Positions 46,197 through 57,068 of a stretch of DNA of 64,000 nt are shown here, in pieces. The notes under the pieces are model-generated. The model was not told where the DNA came from. It did not search any database and saw only the letters and a program-made list of their open reading frames with translations. The stretch is from Colwellia sp. PAMC 21821 (GTDB lineage Bacteria; Pseudomonadota; Gammaproteobacteria; Enterobacterales; Alteromonadaceae). Position 1 is the first letter of the stretch; each line of letters starts with the position of its first letter. The position numbers and the translations under genes were made by a program. The DNA lies in contig NZ_CP014943.1 in assembly GCF_002077175.1 (NCBI RefSeq), positions 3,038,001-3,102,000 of the forward strand, given 5' to 3'.

Positions 46197-47579
46197 ATGT
46201 TGCAGATTTATAATACCTTAAGCAGGAAAAAAGAAGTTTTTAAACCGATCACTTCCAACAAGGTAGGTTTATATGTTTGTGGTATTACTATTTATGATCG
46301 TTGTCATATTGGTCACGCTAGAACCTATGTAGCTTTCGATATTATTGCGCGTTATTTTAAATACTTAGGTTACGACCTAACGCATGTACGTAATATTACC
46401 GACGTAGACGATAAAATTATCCAGCGTGCCAATGAAAACGGTGAAAGCTGTGAAGATTTAACGTTACGCATGACCGCACAAATGTATCAAGATTTTGATG
46501 ACCTTAATATTATGCGCCCAGATATCGCCCCTACAGTTACGGGTCACATGGATGAGATTATTGCTTTAGTTGAACGTCTGATTGAGCGCAAACACGCTTA
46601 TGTTGCTAGCAATGGTGATGTAATGTTTGAAGTCAGTACCTATAAAGATTACGGCAAATTAAGTTTACAAAATTTAGATATGTTGCAGTCGGGTTCTCGA
46701 GTTGACGTTGATGAAGCGAAACGCAGCCCATTAGATTTTGTGTTGTGGAAAATGGCGAAACCTGATGAGCCAAGTTGGGCATCACCTTGGGGGAAAGGTC
46801 GTCCAGGTTGGCATATTGAATGTTCAGCGATGAATTTAAAGCACTTGGGTGAACATTTTGATATTCATGGTGGCGGCTCTGATTTACAGTTCCCACACCA
46901 TGAGAATGAAATCGCTCAATCTTGTTGTGCACATGATACACCATACGTTAACTACTGGATGCATGGTGGTATGGTGCAAATCAACAAAGAAAAGATGTCA
47001 AAATCTTTAAATAACTTTTTTACTTTACGCAGTGTGCTTGATGAATATGACGCTGAAAGCGTGCGCTTCTTTTTGACCTCTAGCCATTACCGCAGCCAGT
47101 TAAATTATTCACAAGATAACTTAACCCAAGCACGTGCTAGTTTAGAGCGCATCTATACCGCGTTGCGTGATATCACACCGATGAAAGTTGAGTTAAAAGG
47201 CAACGAATACGTTCAGCGTTTTGAAAAAGCCATGGATGATGACTTTAACTGTCCTGAAGCTATGCCGGTGTTATTTGAATTAGCGAAAGAGATCAATCGC
47301 ATCAAAGCAACAGACATAACAGAAGCTTCAAAACTTGCTTTCATTTTAGTCTCGCTTGGTAAAGTATTAGGTGTTGCACAAAATTCACCTGAAGAATTTT
47401 TCCAAGGTGGAGATGAAAGTAGTGATGAAGTTGCAGAAATTGAAGCCCTGATCAAACAGCGTAAAGACGCCCGAGCCAATAAAGATTGGGCAATGGCTGA
47501 TGATGCACGCGATAAGCTGGCAGCGCTTAATATTATCTTAGAAGATAGTGCTGGCGGCACAACGTGGCGTAAAGCTTAA
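46197..47579 (+). CDS. cysS: Cysteinyl-tRNA synthetase
   Basis: 460 residues, class I synthetase. The zinc ligands begin at Cys28 ([10 protein letters not shown]), followed by the HIGH motif (CHIGHAR); further zinc ligands lie in WHIECSAMN and HHENEIAQS. The KMSKS loop is [11 protein letters not shown] (about residue 268). The C-terminal anticodon-binding DALR-type domain ends with GTTWRKA. No riboswitch or T-box is expected in this group and none was seen. A shared terminator follows, converging on folD. Confidence 0.98.
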   Translation: MLQIYNTLSRKKEVFKPITSNKVGLYVCGITIYDRCHIGHARTYVAFDIIARYFKYLGYDLTHVRNITDVDDKIIQRANENGESCEDLTLRMTAQMYQDFDDLNIMRPDIAPTVTGHMDEIIALVERLIERKHAYVASNGDVMFEVSTYKDYGKLSLQNLDMLQSGSRVDVDEAKRSPLDFVLWKMAKPDEPSWASPWGKGRPGWHIECSAMNLKHLGEHFDIHGGGSDLQFPHHENEIAQSCCAHDTPYVNYWMHGGMVQINKEKMSKSLNNFFTLRSVLDEYDAESVRFFLTSSHYRSQLNYSQDNLTQARASLERIYTALRDITPMKVELKGNEYVQRFEKAMDDDFNCPEAMPVLFELAKEINRIKATDITEASKLAFILVSLGKVLGVAQNSPEEFFQGGDESSDEVAEIEALIKQRKDARANKDWAMADDARDKLAALNIILEDSAGGTTWRKA

Positions 47580-47603
47580 TTCGTTTAAGATAAAGTTTTC
47601 AAT

Positions 47604-47631
47604 AAAAAAGCCTGCGATTGCAGGCTTTTAT
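47604..47631. terminator. Bidirectional terminator between cysS and folD
   Basis: 10-bp stem AAAAGCCTGC/GCAGGCTTTT with a 4-nt loop, A-run on the left and T-run on the right, between convergent genes. Confidence 0.88.
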
Positions 47632-47675
47632 GTTTTAGCTAATTATTCAACTGGGTATACGTATTTATAGCGCAA

Positions 47676-48533
47676 TTATTTACTGTGAAATTCTTCACAG
47701 GCAATAAGCGTGTTTTCTATTAAGCTAGCGACAGTCATTGGGCCAACGCCACCTGGAACTGGGGTGATATAAGCCGCGCTGTCTTTTGCCTTAGCAAAGC
47801 CAACGTCACCGACTAATTTGCCGTTATCTAAACGGTTAATACCCACATCGATAACAATAGCGCCTTTTTTAATCCATTCACCGGGAATAAACTCAGGTTT
47901 ACCCACGGCAACAACTAATAGGTCGGCATTTCTAATTTTTGTTTCTAAATCTTTTGTGAATCTATGTGTGGTGGTGACGGTACAACCTGCGAGCAACAAT
48001 TCAAGTGTCATCGGGCGACCTACTATATTAGATGCACCTACAACAACAGCCTCTAAGCCATGAGGATCAACTCCCGTTGATGCAATCAATGTCATTATCC
48101 CTTTTGGTGTACAAGGGCGAAGGCCAGGCTGGCGTAATGCGAGCTTACCGACATTGTTAGGGTGAAAGCCGTCAACATCTTTTAATGGATTAATATGCTC
48201 AATAATTAAATTTGCGTCTAAACCAGCAGGTAAGGGTAGCTGAACGAGAATGCCATCAATTTCATTATCGTTATTTAATTCATCGATTAAATTAAAAAGT
48301 TCATCTTGTGTTGTAGTAGGAGGTAAGTCATAAGAGCGAGATACAAAGCCAACTTCTTCACAGGCTTTTCTTTTACTTCCCACATACACTTGCGATGCGG
48401 GATCTGAACCAACTAGAATTACGGCTAACCCAGGTGCACGTAAGCCATTTTCTATACGTTGTTGAACTTTATCTTTAACAGAATGGCGTAATTGTTGGGC
48501 GATCAACTTACCGTCAATAAGAGCTGCAGTCAT
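47676..48533 (-). CDS. folD: Methylenetetrahydrofolate dehydrogenase/cyclohydrolase
   Basis: 285 residues. Interconverts methylene-, methenyl- and formyl-tetrahydrofolate with NADP. Family motifs: [14 protein letters not shown] with the catalytic Lys (about residue 54), [45 protein letters not shown] (NADP loop) and [16 protein letters not shown]. Length is normal. It lies next to cysS and before the tRNA cluster. Confidence 0.97.
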   Translation of the reverse strand: MTAALIDGKLIAQQLRHSVKDKVQQRIENGLRAPGLAVILVGSDPASQVYVGSKRKACEEVGFVSRSYDLPPTTTQDELFNLIDELNNDNEIDGILVQLPLPAGLDANLIIEHINPLKDVDGFHPNNVGKLALRQPGLRPCTPKGIMTLIASTGVDPHGLEAVVVGASNIVGRPMTLELLLAGCTVTTTHRFTKDLETKIRNADLLVVAVGKPEFIPGEWIKKGAIVIDVGINRLDNGKLVGDVGFAKAKDSAAYITPVPGGVGPMTVASLIENTLIACEEFHSK

Positions 48534-48810
48534 AATTCTTCACAAAAGGCTAATAAACGTGGCTATTTTCGCATATTAGAAAAGCTATTTGTAGAAAATA
48601 AATGCTTTGATTGTCGAAAAAATGATTTCTTGGTGAATAATGGTAAAAAAAGCCGATATTTATATTTTAACAGTCATTATGAGTGGTATTTTAACCAAGA
48701 TGCTGTAAAAGTGAGCGAACGCACATTTATTTAAAAAAAGTGTTTGACGCGCAACGGGCAACTAGGTAATATCCGCACCCGTTGAGAACGCAAGCGTTTT
48801 TAACAAATGT

Positions 48811-48887
48811 CGGTGATTAGCGCAGCTTGGTAGCGCACTTGGTTTGGGTCCAAGGGGTCGCAAGTTCGAATCTTGCATCACCGACCA
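48811..48887 (+). tRNA. tRNA-Pro (anticodon TGG)
   Basis: 77 nt with encoded CCA. Acceptor CGGTGAT pairs with ATCACCG; anticodon arm CTTGG-TTTGGGT-CCAAG gives anticodon TGG; T-arm GCAAG-TTCGAAT-CTTGC. Identical to the second copy at 49456-49532. Its 3' half is the source of the degenerate repeats that follow. Confidence 0.97.
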
Positions 48888-49190
48888 CTTTTTCTTTCTT
48901 AATGCTTTAAGCAACTTGAAAGGCTAAGTAAATGGTTTGGGTATTCTGAAGTTCAGTCGAAGTTTGAATTTTGCATCACCGACCACTTTTTCTTTCTTAA
49001 TGCTTTAAGCAACTTGAAAGGCTAAGTAAATGGTTTGGGTATTCTAAAGTTCAGTCGAAGTTTGAATTTTGCATCACCGACCACTTTTTCTTTCTTAATG
49101 CTTTAAGCAACTTGAAAGGCTAAGTAAATGGTTTGGGTATTCTAAAGTTCAGTCGAAGTTTGAATTTTGCATCACCGACCACTTTTTTAC
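48881..49190 (+). repeat. Three tandem 98-bp units carrying decayed tRNA-Pro 3' halves
   Basis: The unit begins at 48881, 48979 and 49077 and a fourth start at 49175 is cut short. Each unit ends with a degenerate anticodon-to-acceptor segment (GGTTTGGGT ... GTTTGAATTTTGCATCACCGACCAC). The T-loop TTCGAAT has become TTTGAAT and the T and anticodon stems no longer pair, so these are not functional tRNAs. Units 2 and 3 differ from unit 1 at one visible base (CTGAAG to CTAAAG), which indicates recent duplication or homogenisation. Confidence 0.88.
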
Positions 49191-49256
49191 TTTTTAAGTG
49201 AAAAAGAAATAAACTTTATATATAGTTAAGTTTGTTTTGCATCTGTAGGTAAATGT

Positions 49257-49333
<77 letters not shown>

Positions 49334-49339
49334 TACAGT

Positions 49340-49416
49340 GGTGGCTATAGCTCAGTTGGTAGAGCCCCGGATTGTGATTCCGGTTGTCGAGGGTTCAAGT
49401 CCCTTTAGCCACCCCA
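49340..49416 (+). tRNA. tRNA-His (anticodon GTG)
   Basis: 77 nt including the extra G(-1) typical of tRNA-His (GGTGGCTA, paired with TAGCCACC) and encoded CCA. Anticodon loop TTGTGAT. It lies 6 bp after tRNA-Arg, so both come from one transcript. Confidence 0.96.
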
Positions 49417-49455
49417 TTTTTCTGTATGGGTTGTAGTAAAAGTTTGAAAGTATAT

Positions 49456-49532
49456 CGGTGATTAGCGCAGCTTGGTAGCGCACTTGGTTTGGGTCCAAGG
49501 GGTCGCAAGTTCGAATCTTGCATCACCGACCA
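49456..49532 (+). tRNA. tRNA-Pro (anticodon TGG), second copy
   Basis: 77 nt, identical in sequence to 48811-48887, 39 bp after tRNA-His. Two identical tRNA-Pro copies flank the repeats and the Arg and His genes, which would allow recombination between them. Confidence 0.97.
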
Positions 49533-49599
49533 CTTCTTTTTTATAACTTTTTGTGATTACTTGAGGTTTTTTTAAACTTAAGTGATGAGTAGGGTGTAT

Positions 49600-49642
49600 T
49601 AAGTTCATTCGCAAGTTCGAATTTCATATCACCGACCACTTC
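49600..49642 (+). pseudogene. Another tRNA-Pro 3'-half remnant
   Basis: After the second tRNA-Pro a further segment, GCAAGTTCGAATTTCATATCACCGACCACTT in part, keeps an intact TTCGAAT T-loop and the CACCGACCAC end but has lost the 5' half and stem pairing. It is more diverged than the tandem units upstream. Confidence 0.7.
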
Positions 49643-49938
49643 TAAATTTCTTATACCTTATTTTTAATCCTTTACCTTTCTTTATTTAGCTTTTTTAGCT
49701 GTTTATGACTTCCTATAGCATTAAATTTAATTTATTTGCGTTCTAAGCTCGACTCTTGTTTAAAGCACCGCTATAATTTCGCGTCATTATTTTAATCTGA
49801 ACATCTTTATTCGGATTTTCCGGGCTCTGTTTGTTAAGTCAAGCAAGCTGAATGCATAACTTTGTTATAAAGTTGTGTTGACTATATTTAGATGCGTTAT
49901 AGAAAGCGTGCATACGCTAAGTTTTTTGAGGTAATTAA
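49643..49938. other. Intergenic region before tig
   Basis: No gene seen. It must contain the tig promoter; TTGACT at 49878-49883 and a TATAG-type box near 49898 are candidates, though the 14-nt spacing is short. The tig start has GAGG at 49928-49931. Confidence 0.4.
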
Positions 49939-51246
49939 ATGCAAGTTTCAGTTGAGACTACACAAGGTTTGGAACGTCGTTTAACGATTTCAGTTCCTGC
50001 CGAAACAGTAGATGTTGAAGTTAAAAATCGTCTTCGCCATATCGGTAAAACCCAACGTATCAATGGTTTCCGTCCAGGTAAAGTGCCACCATCAGTTATT
50101 CAAAAGCGTTATGGTCAATCAGTTCGTCAAGAAGTTGCTGGCGAATTAATGCAACGTAACTTTGTTGATGCGATTGTAGCTGAGAAATTAAATCCTGCAG
50201 GTCGTCCTTCATTCGTTGCTAAAAGCAATGAAGATGGCAAAGCGTTAGAGTTTGAAGCAACATTTGAAATTTACCCTGAAGTTGTTTTAAAAGATCTTGA
50301 TAAAATCGCAGTAGAACGTCCTGCGGTTGAAGTTACAGATGCTGACCTTGATGAAATGTTTGAAACATTACAAAATCAGCATAAAACGTGGAAAGAAAAC
50401 AAGCGTAAAACCAAGAAAGGCGACAAGCTAACTATCGATTTCAACGGCCGTGTAGACGGTGAAGAATTTGAAGGTGGCAAAGCTGAAGGTTTTGAACTTG
50501 AGTTAGGCTCAGGTCGCATGATCCCAGGTTTCGAAACTGAAATCACGGGCATGAAAGCTGGCGATGAAAAAACTATTACAATTACTTTCCCTGAAGATTA
50601 CCATGCTGAAAAGCTTAAAGGTAAAGATGCAGAGTTCGATATCGTTGTTCACAAAACTGAAGGTCCAGTGTTACCTGAAGTAGATGACGAGTTTGCTAAA
50701 CTATTCGGCGTGGAAGAAGGCGGTGTTGCAGCACTTCGCGAAGAAGTTGGTAAAAACATGGCTCGCGAACTTAACCAAGCCGTAAAAGCTAAAGTTAAAG
50801 AGCAAGTTATTGAAGGTCTGCTTGAAGTTAACGAATTAGATATTCCAGCGGCACTTGTTGCTCAAGAAGTTGACGTATTGCGCAAGCAAGCTATGCAACG
50901 TTTTGCTGGCCAAATGGATCCGAACAACTTACCAGAACTTCCAGCAGAAATGTTTGAAGAACAAGCGAAACGTCGTGTTAAGACCGGTTTGCTTCTTGGT
51001 GAAGTGATCAAAGTTAACGAATTAAAAGTTGACGAAGCTAAAGTTACTGACTTAATTGCGTCAGCAGCATCAGCTTATGAAGATCCAGCTGAAGTTATTG
51101 AGTACTACAAAACGAACAAAGAACTTGCCCAACAAATGCAAAATGTTGCATTGGAAGAGCAAGCTGTTGAGTTGTTACTTGAAAGCGCAAAAGTAAAAGA
51201 TAAGAAAGCCAGTTTCAAAGATATCATGAATCCTGAAGGTAAATAG
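49939..51246 (+). CDS. tig: Trigger factor
   Basis: 435 residues. Ribosome-bound chaperone and prolyl isomerase acting on nascent chains. The N-terminal ribosome-binding domain (1-115) has the signature GFRPGKVPP (residues about 43-51). The FKBP-like isomerase domain (about 155-245) starts [17 protein letters not shown]. The C-terminal helical arms complete it. Length matches E. coli. It opens the tig-clpP-clpX-lon-hupB block, with a hairpin between tig and clpP. Confidence 0.98.
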   Translation: MQVSVETTQGLERRLTISVPAETVDVEVKNRLRHIGKTQRINGFRPGKVPPSVIQKRYGQSVRQEVAGELMQRNFVDAIVAEKLNPAGRPSFVAKSNEDGKALEFEATFEIYPEVVLKDLDKIAVERPAVEVTDADLDEMFETLQNQHKTWKENKRKTKKGDKLTIDFNGRVDGEEFEGGKAEGFELELGSGRMIPGFETEITGMKAGDEKTITITFPEDYHAEKLKGKDAEFDIVVHKTEGPVLPEVDDEFAKLFGVEEGGVAALREEVGKNMARELNQAVKAKVKEQVIEGLLEVNELDIPAALVAQEVDVLRKQAMQRFAGQMDPNNLPELPAEMFEEQAKRRVKTGLLLGEVIKVNELKVDEAKVTDLIASAASAYEDPAEVIEYYKTNKELAQQMQNVALEEQAVELLLESAKVKDKKASFKDIMNPEGK

Positions 51247-51256
51247 ACCTTTTAGA

Positions 51257-51285
51257 TTGACATTTTGCTGAGCAATCGCTTAAAT
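51257..51285 (+). promoter_or_regulatory. Predicted sigma-70 promoter for clpP
   Basis: TTGACA (51257-51262), a 17-nt spacer and TTAAAT (51280-51285). The predicted start, near 51292, falls inside the first arm of the hairpin at 51282-51313, so transcripts from here would not form the complete terminator. Confidence 0.5.
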
Positions 51286-51317
51286 GGCTTATATGGGGAC
51301 ATATGAGCCATTTTTTT
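51282..51317 (+). terminator. tig terminator overlapping the clpP promoter
   Basis: 14-bp stem AAATGGCTTATATG/CATATGAGCCATTT with one G-T pair, a 4-nt loop and seven T. It lies 35 bp after the tig stop and 18 bp before the clpP start codon. Confidence 0.75.
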
Positions 51318-51334
51318 ATAAAAAGGAAAGTTAG

Positions 51335-51973
51335 TTGTTTACTTCTCACAATAATTCTCACGATTTAACAAATACGACAGAAAGCGCATTAGTGCCTATG
51401 GTTGTTGAGCAAACCGCCAAAGGTGAACGCTCTTACGATATTTATTCAAGACTGCTAAAAGAGCGCGTTATTTTTCTATGTGGTCAGGTAGAAGACCATA
51501 TGGCCAACTTAATCGTTGCCCAAATGCTATTTTTAGAATCAGAAAGTCCAGATAAAGATATTTATTTATATATCAATTCTCCAGGTGGTTCAGTTACTGC
51601 AGGTATGGCTATTTACGACACCATGAAATTCATTAAGCCAAATGTTAGTACAGTATGTATTGGTCAAGCCGCTAGTATGGGCGCATTTTTGCTTTCTGGT
51701 GGTGCTAAAGGCAAACGTTACTGTTTACCTAATGCACGTGTGATGATCCATCAGCCGCTGGGTGGCTTTCAAGGTCAAGCATCTGATTTTGAAATACATG
51801 CAAAAGAAATTTTGTATATTAAAGGTAAACTTAATCGTTTAATGGCAGAGCATACCGGCCAACCTTTAGAAAAAGTATCTGGCGATACAGACCGTGATAA
51901 CTTTTTAAGTGCAGAAAGCGCGGTTGAATATGGTTTAGTTGATGCCATATTAGAACAAAGAATCGATAAATAA
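51335..51973 (+). CDS. clpP: ATP-dependent Clp protease proteolytic subunit
   Basis: 212 residues from TTG at 51335, supported by AAGGAAAG just upstream; the next ATG is 22 codons in and lacks a site. ClpP forms a tetradecameric serine protease fed by ClpX or ClpA. Catalytic Ser in [11 protein letters not shown], His in [11 protein letters not shown] and Asp in [10 protein letters not shown]. The propeptide-like N-terminus ends before [10 protein letters not shown]. clpX follows after 93 bp. Confidence 0.97.
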   Translation: MFTSHNNSHDLTNTTESALVPMVVEQTAKGERSYDIYSRLLKERVIFLCGQVEDHMANLIVAQMLFLESESPDKDIYLYINSPGGSVTAGMAIYDTMKFIKPNVSTVCIGQAASMGAFLLSGGAKGKRYCLPNARVMIHQPLGGFQGQASDFEIHAKEILYIKGKLNRLMAEHTGQPLEKVSGDTDRDNFLSAESAVEYGLVDAILEQRIDK

Positions 51974-52066
51974 CGGTCTTCTTTGTTATTCGCGTTGTTA
52001 TTTACGCGATATATGAAATACTGGCCAGTATTAGTTTGTATAAATTTAAAATATTAGAGGTACCGT

Positions 52067-53344
52067 ATGACCGATATGAAAACAGGTGACGGTGATGACG
52101 GTAAGTTACTGTACTGCTCATTTTGTGGTAAAAGTCAGCATGAAGTACGTAAGTTAATTGCAGGTCCTTCTGTCTTTGTTTGCGATGAATGTGTTGAACT
52201 TTGCAACGATATTATTCGCGAAGAAATTAAAGAAATTTCGCCTAAGCAAGACAAAGAAAGCTTACCTACGCCAATCGAAATTCGTGAAAGCCTAGATGAT
52301 TATGTCATCGGGCAAGAGCACGCTAAAAAAGTGCTCGCTGTTGCGGTTTATAACCATTATAAGCGATTACGTAATGGTGACTCACACAATGGTGTAGAGC
52401 TGAGCAAAAGTAATATTTTGTTAATTGGTCCTACAGGTAGTGGTAAAACATTATTAGCGCAAACCTTAGCGCGCTTATTAGATGTACCATTTACCATGGC
52501 TGATGCCACGACACTAACCGAAGCAGGTTACGTGGGTGAAGATGTTGAAAACATTATTCAGAAACTATTGCAAAAGTGTGATTATGACGTTGAAAAAGCT
52601 CAACGTGGTATTGTTTATATTGATGAAATTGATAAAATTTCACGTAAATCTGACAATCCGTCTATCACGCGTGATGTTTCGGGCGAAGGTGTTCAACAAG
52701 CATTATTAAAACTGATTGAAGGTACTATTGCCTCTGTACCGCCACAAGGTGGTCGTAAGCATCCACAACAAGAGTTTTTACAGGTCGATACCTCTAAAAT
52801 TCTATTTATTTGTGGTGGTGCCTTTGCCGGACTTGATAAAGTTGTTGAGCAACGTTGTCATACGGGAACAGGTATTGGTTTTGGTGCTACAGTTCGCGGT
52901 AAAGAAGACGAGAAAACCTTAACGCAACGTTTTCAAGATGTTGAACCTCAAGATTTAGTTAAATATGGTTTGATCCCAGAGTTTATTGGTCGTCTGCCTG
53001 TTGTAGCTACATTAACTGAGCTTGATCAAGACGCGCTTATTCAAATATTACAAGAGCCTAAAAATGCGTTAACTAAGCAATTTACGGCACTTTTTGATAT
53101 GGAAAATGTTGAGCTTGAGTTTAGAGAAGACGCTCTTACGGCGATTGCCCATAAAGCCATGGAACGTAAAACTGGTGCTCGTGGTTTACGATCTATTGTT
53201 GAGGGTGTTCTACTCGAAACTATGTATGAATTACCTTCGCTGGACAATGCCGTTAAAGTTGTTGTTGACGAAGCGGTTATTAAAGGTGAATCTAAGCCGA
53301 TTATTATTTACGAAACGCAGCAAGATAAAGCGTCTTCGGAGTAA
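52067..53344 (+). CDS. clpX: ATP-dependent Clp protease ATPase subunit ClpX
   Basis: 425 residues. Unfolds substrates, including ssrA-tagged proteins, and feeds them to ClpP. The N-terminal zinc-binding domain has [11 protein letters not shown] and CDECVELC (four Cys). Walker [12 protein letters not shown] (about residues 120-130), Walker [10 protein letters not shown], the pore-loop GYVGEDV, the RKH loop near GRKHPQQ, the IGF loop region [10 protein letters not shown] for ClpP docking and sensor-2 [10 protein letters not shown]. The tmRNA tag made here ends LAA, the signal ClpX recognises. Confidence 0.98.
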   Translation: MTDMKTGDGDDGKLLYCSFCGKSQHEVRKLIAGPSVFVCDECVELCNDIIREEIKEISPKQDKESLPTPIEIRESLDDYVIGQEHAKKVLAVAVYNHYKRLRNGDSHNGVELSKSNILLIGPTGSGKTLLAQTLARLLDVPFTMADATTLTEAGYVGEDVENIIQKLLQKCDYDVEKAQRGIVYIDEIDKISRKSDNPSITRDVSGEGVQQALLKLIEGTIASVPPQGGRKHPQQEFLQVDTSKILFICGGAFAGLDKVVEQRCHTGTGIGFGATVRGKEDEKTLTQRFQDVEPQDLVKYGLIPEFIGRLPVVATLTELDQDALIQILQEPKNALTKQFTALFDMENVELEFREDALTAIAHKAMERKTGARGLRSIVEGVLLETMYELPSLDNAVKVVVDEAVIKGESKPIIIYETQQDKASSE

Positions 53345-53364
53345 ATGTTCGGTAATTAACTTCT

Positions 53365-53408
53365 AAAAAGTGACGTTAGCCAATTTGGTTAACGTCACTT
53401 TTTTTTAT
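53365..53408 (+). terminator. clpX terminator
   Basis: Stem AAAAAGTGACGTTA/TAACGTCACTTTTT (53365-53378, 53390-53403), extended by GCC/GGT inside, followed by eight T. Confidence 0.92.
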
Positions 53409-53415
53409 TCATCTG

Positions 53416-53440
53416 TTGAAAGTATTTACAAACACCCCAT
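53416..53440 (+). promoter_or_regulatory. Sigma-32 heat-shock promoter of lon
   Basis: TTGAAA (53416-53421), a 13-nt spacer and CCCCAT (53435-53440), 55 bp before the lon ATG and directly after the clpX terminator. Close to the RpoH consensus. Confidence 0.8.
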
Positions 53441-53495
53441 ATACAAATACATATCTGTAAAAATTACATCATACTATTCACCGAGAGAGTAACCA

Positions 53496-55844
53496 ATGAC
53501 TAAAGAGTTATCTGGCGTAGTTGAAATTCCCGTATTAGCCTTACGTGATGTCGTTGTCTATCCGCAAATGGTTATCCCATTATTTGTTGGTCGCGAAAAA
53601 TCAATCCGTTGTCTTGATATTGCCAACGAAAATGATAAACAAATTTTCCTTGTTGCACAAAAAGATGCTGCGGTTGATGACCCAGCACAAAACGATTTGT
53701 ATAAAACCGGTACCATTGCCACTATTTTACAAATGTTAAAATTACCAGACGGTACCGTTAAAGTACTGGTTGAAGGTGTTCGTCGTGCTCAAATTACTGA
53801 GTTTGTTGAAACCGATGAATACTTTACTGCTAATGCTGAGTTTCTAAATGTAGAAGGTGCGCCTGATGATAGTACTGAGGTACTTATTCGTTCAGCTATT
53901 TCTCAGTTTGAAGGTTACGTTAAATTAAATAAAAAAATACCACCAGAAGTATTAACTTCGGTTTCAGGTATTGATGATGCCGAGCAGTTAGCCGACACCA
54001 TGGCCGCTCATATGCCACTTAAGTTAGTGGATAAACAAAAAGTATTAGAAATTACCCATGTTTCAGAGCGCCTCGAGTTTTTAATGGCGTTAATGGAAGG
54101 GGAAATCGATTTACTGCAAGTTGAGAAAAAAATTCGCACGCGTGTTAAAAAGCAAATGGAAAAAAGCCAGCGTGAGTACTATTTGAATGAGCAAATGAAA
54201 GCTATTCAAAAAGAATTAGGTGATGACGAAGAGGGATCTAACGAGGCTGAGCAAATAGAAAAGCAGATTGAAGCTGCTCAAATGCCTAAAGAAGCAAAAG
54301 AAAAAACCTTAACAGAATTGAAAAAATTAAAAATGATGTCGCCAATGTCTGCTGAAGCGACTGTTGTGCGAAGCTATATTGATTGGATGATCAGTGTACC
54401 GTGGAAAAAGCGCAGTAAATTGAAGCGTGATCTTAAATTAGCCCAAGAAGTGCTAGATAAAGACCATTACGGCCTTGATAAAGTTAAAGAGCGCATCGTA
54501 GAGTATTTAGCAGTTCAACAACGTGTTAATCAGCTAAAAGGACCTATTTTATGTTTAGTTGGCCCTCCAGGTGTAGGTAAAACTTCATTAGGGCAATCTA
54601 TTGCTAAATCTACCGGTCGTAAATATGTGCGTATGGCACTAGGCGGCGTGCGCGATGAAGCTGAAATACGCGGTCATAGACGAACTTATATTGGCTCACT
54701 GCCAGGTAAACTTATACAGAAAATAGCAAAAGTCGGCGTGAAGAATCCGTTATTTTTATTAGATGAAATAGATAAAATGGCCTCTGACATGCGTGGCGAT
54801 CCAGCTTCAGCATTATTAGAAGTATTAGATCCTGAGCAAAACAGCAGCTTTAACGACCATTATTTGGAAGTTGACTATGATCTATCTGATGTGATGTTTG
54901 TTGCTACGTCAAACAGCATGGACATTCCTGGTCCATTACTCGATCGTATGGAAGTGATACATTTATCGGGTTATACCGAAGATGAGAAGCTTAATATTGC
55001 TAAAAATCATTTACTTAATAAACAAATTGAGCGCAATGGTTTAAAAAGTAAAGAAATTGAAATTGAAGATAGTGCTATTGTTGGTATTATTCGCTATTAC
55101 ACACGCGAGGCCGGTGTTCGTGCGCTAGAACGCGATATCTCTAAGTTATGTCGTAAAGCGGTTAAGTCAATTTTATTAGACAAAAATGTCAAAAAAGTGA
55201 CCATAAACCAAGATAATCTATCAGAGTTTTTGGGTGTACAGCGCTTTGACTATGGTAAAGCTGACGATGAAAACCGAGTAGGTTTAGTAACCGGCCTTGC
55301 TTGGACTCAAGTCGGCGGTGAGTTACTCACCATTGAAACTGCCTCTGTTCCAGGTAAGGGTAAGTTAAGTTATACCGGTTCGCTTGGTGATGTCATGCAG
55401 GAGTCGATACAAGCAGCAATGATGGTCGTGCGTAGTCGTACTGAAAAGTTACGTATTAATAGTGATTTTCATGAAAAACGCGATATTCATGTGCATGTAC
55501 CAGAAGGCGCAACACCGAAAGACGGGCCAAGTGCGGGTATTGGAATGTGTACAGCTTTAGTCTCAAGTTTAACCGGTAATCCGGTGAAAGCTGATGTTGC
55601 AATGACGGGCGAAATCACTTTACGTGGTGAAGTACTGGCAATTGGTGGGTTAAAAGAAAAATTACTCGCTGCACATCGTGGTGGTATAAAAACGGTTATT
55701 ATTCCAAAGGATAATGAACGCGATTTGAAAGAAATTCCTGATAATGTCAAAGCAGATTTAGCCATCTATCCGGTTAAATGGATAGATGAGGTGTTGAAAA
55801 TTGCCTTAGTACATCCGGTTGATAAGTGGCAGTCAGAGAAATAA
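53496..55844 (+). CDS. lon: ATP-dependent Lon protease
   Basis: 782 residues, standard LonA. N-terminal substrate-binding domain (1-310, starting [21 protein letters not shown] seen in parts), AAA+ module with Walker [13 protein letters not shown] (about 354-365) and Walker [10 protein letters not shown], and the C-terminal Ser-Lys protease domain with Ser in [10 protein letters not shown] (about residue 677) and Lys in GLKEKLLAA. It degrades misfolded and regulatory proteins. It has GAGAG before the ATG and a sigma-32 promoter upstream. Confidence 0.98.
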   Translation: MTKELSGVVEIPVLALRDVVVYPQMVIPLFVGREKSIRCLDIANENDKQIFLVAQKDAAVDDPAQNDLYKTGTIATILQMLKLPDGTVKVLVEGVRRAQITEFVETDEYFTANAEFLNVEGAPDDSTEVLIRSAISQFEGYVKLNKKIPPEVLTSVSGIDDAEQLADTMAAHMPLKLVDKQKVLEITHVSERLEFLMALMEGEIDLLQVEKKIRTRVKKQMEKSQREYYLNEQMKAIQKELGDDEEGSNEAEQIEKQIEAAQMPKEAKEKTLTELKKLKMMSPMSAEATVVRSYIDWMISVPWKKRSKLKRDLKLAQEVLDKDHYGLDKVKERIVEYLAVQQRVNQLKGPILCLVGPPGVGKTSLGQSIAKSTGRKYVRMALGGVRDEAEIRGHRRTYIGSLPGKLIQKIAKVGVKNPLFLLDEIDKMASDMRGDPASALLEVLDPEQNSSFNDHYLEVDYDLSDVMFVATSNSMDIPGPLLDRMEVIHLSGYTEDEKLNIAKNHLLNKQIERNGLKSKEIEIEDSAIVGIIRYYTREAGVRALERDISKLCRKAVKSILLDKNVKKVTINQDNLSEFLGVQRFDYGKADDENRVGLVTGLAWTQVGGELLTIETASVPGKGKLSYTGSLGDVMQESIQAAMMVVRSRTEKLRINSDFHEKRDIHVHVPEGATPKDGPSAGIGMCTALVSSLTGNPVKADVAMTGEITLRGEVLAIGGLKEKLLAAHRGGIKTVIIPKDNERDLKEIPDNVKADLAIYPVKWIDEVLKIALVHPVDKWQSEK

Positions 55845-55969
55845 ATGGCTAAAAAACAGCAGTTTTTGCTCAAAAATGTAAAAAAAATGCAAAAAATTTG
55901 CAAAAAACGTAATTAACGCTTTTCAAACGCTGAAACTATGTTAAGTTAATGACGCTGATAACGCTAGAG

Positions 55970-55985
55970 CCCCTATCTATAGGGG
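55970..55985. repeat. Palindrome CCCCTATCTATAGGGG upstream of hupB
   Basis: 7-bp arms CCCCTAT/ATAGGGG separated by CT, in the 288-bp gap between lon and hupB and about 150 bp before the hupB ATG. It could be an operator or a small hairpin in the leader; no known site is recognised. Confidence 0.4.
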
Positions 55986-56132
55986 GCATAGTAGAGATAA
56001 AAATAATTATCAATATTTTTAGTTTTCTTTAACTCGGCGCTATATGTTCATAAAGAGGCTTAATTAAAGGTTTCTGCAGGACGCTAAAACAGAAGATAGC
56101 GCTGAATAATAACAATTGAAGGGGAATACACT

Positions 56133-56408
56133 GTGAATAAATCTCAACTTATCGAGAAAATTGCTGCGGGTGCTGACATTTCTAAGGCTGCGGCTGGTCG
56201 TGCATTAGATTCATTTATCGAAGCAGTTACAGAAGAGTTAAAAGGTGGCGAGCAAGTAGCACTAGTTGGTTTTGGTACTTTCTCAGTACGTGACCGTGCA
56301 GCGCGCACAGGCCGTAACCCACAAACGGGTGCGACTATTGAAATCGCAGCAGCTAAAATACCATCTTTCAAAGCTGGTAAAGCACTTAAAGATGCTTGTA
56401 ACGGCTAA
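56133..56408 (+). CDS. hupB: DNA-binding protein HU-beta
   Basis: 91 residues. [26 protein letters not shown] at the N-terminus (seen in parts), the [21 protein letters not shown] arm with the tip Pro that inserts into DNA, and [16 protein letters not shown] at the end are all typical of HU. Nucleoid protein that bends DNA as a dimer. GGGG ribosome-binding site upstream. The order lon-hupB matches E. coli, but ppiD, expected next, lies 5.6 kb away. Confidence 0.97.
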   Translation: MNKSQLIEKIAAGADISKAAAGRALDSFIEAVTEELKGGEQVALVGFGTFSVRDRAARTGRNPQTGATIEIAAAKIPSFKAGKALKDACNG

Positions 56409-56435
56409 TCAATAGCTTTTGCTAAAGATTACTTA

Positions 56436-56463
56436 TTAAGCCGCTTTTATAAGCGGCTTAATT
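56436..56463 (+). terminator. hupB terminator
   Basis: 11-bp stem TTAAGCCGCTT/AAGCGGCTTAA with a 4-nt loop, 27 bp after the stop. The T-run is weak. Confidence 0.65.
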
Positions 56464-56485
56464 GTATTTGAACTATCATATTTAT

Positions 56486-56545
56486 CTCGCTCATTACCTC
56501 GCTCATTACCTCGCTCATTACCTCGCTCATTACCTCGCACATTAC
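56486..56545. repeat. Five tandem copies of a 12-bp unit (CTCGCTCATTAC)
   Basis: Four perfect copies (56486-56533) and a fifth with one change (CTCGCACATTAC, 56534-56545), all in register. This is a simple tandem repeat liable to slippage, located at the boundary where the conserved hupB-ppiD order breaks. Confidence 0.9.
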
Positions 56546-57068
56546 CTGATCATTTCTTTTGGTTACCCCAACCAACAATTGTGTTATTTATCCATCTTTG
56601 CTGAACCTGAGTGTTATCAAGTTAATTAATCAAATTGATATAAACCACCCCATTTAAAAAAGATTAAGCTGGGTGATACAATTTCATTACAGTTTAACTT
56701 TATTTGTTGTGATATTTTAAGCCTCATTGAATTCATCGTGATTCTACTCATTATAAAGATCTGGTGCTCAATGGTAATGAACTTGGTGGGTAGTCTTGAA
56801 GCTTGGATAGTAGCCAACAAAGTTCACCCAATTTAGCCGTCAATACGGTTATGGCTATTTGTCTGAAGAGTCAAGCCATATGTTACGATGAACATGCTGT
56901 TTTCTCGGTCAGTATTGCTAGGAAAAAGCACTTATAATTGTTACTCTACGACGCTGTAAACAACGTATGAACATTGGTTATTCATTTGGTTGGCGTTATA
57001 TGAAGTGTTTACATGGTTAAATTCAAACAGATTACTCAATTGCTTTAACAAGGTATAAATTAAATAAT
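56546..57068. other. Intergenic region before ccmI
   Basis: About 520 bp. A 64-codon ORF exists on the minus strand (56626-56820) but lacks a convincing ribosome-binding site or family and may be a decayed gene. No repeat or RNA gene is recognised. The ccmI promoter must be near the right end. Confidence 0.35.

Noticed and set aside
48492..48734. 80-codon ORF overlapping the start of folD
   Set aside because: It overlaps folD on the other strand and has no ribosome-binding site or recognisable features.
48881..49190. Regular 98-bp repeats as a CRISPR array
   Set aside because: The units are contiguous and nearly identical over their full length with no unique spacers, and they derive from a tRNA 3' half; no cas genes are nearby.
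56486..56545. 12-bp repeats as iterons of a replication origin
   Set aside because: No replication initiator gene, DnaA boxes or AT-rich unwinding layout is nearby. It is a simple tandem repeat.
56626..56820. 64-codon minus-strand ORF before ccmI as a transposase remnant
   Set aside because: I could not identify any transposase motif or inverted ends, so a mobile origin is not supported.
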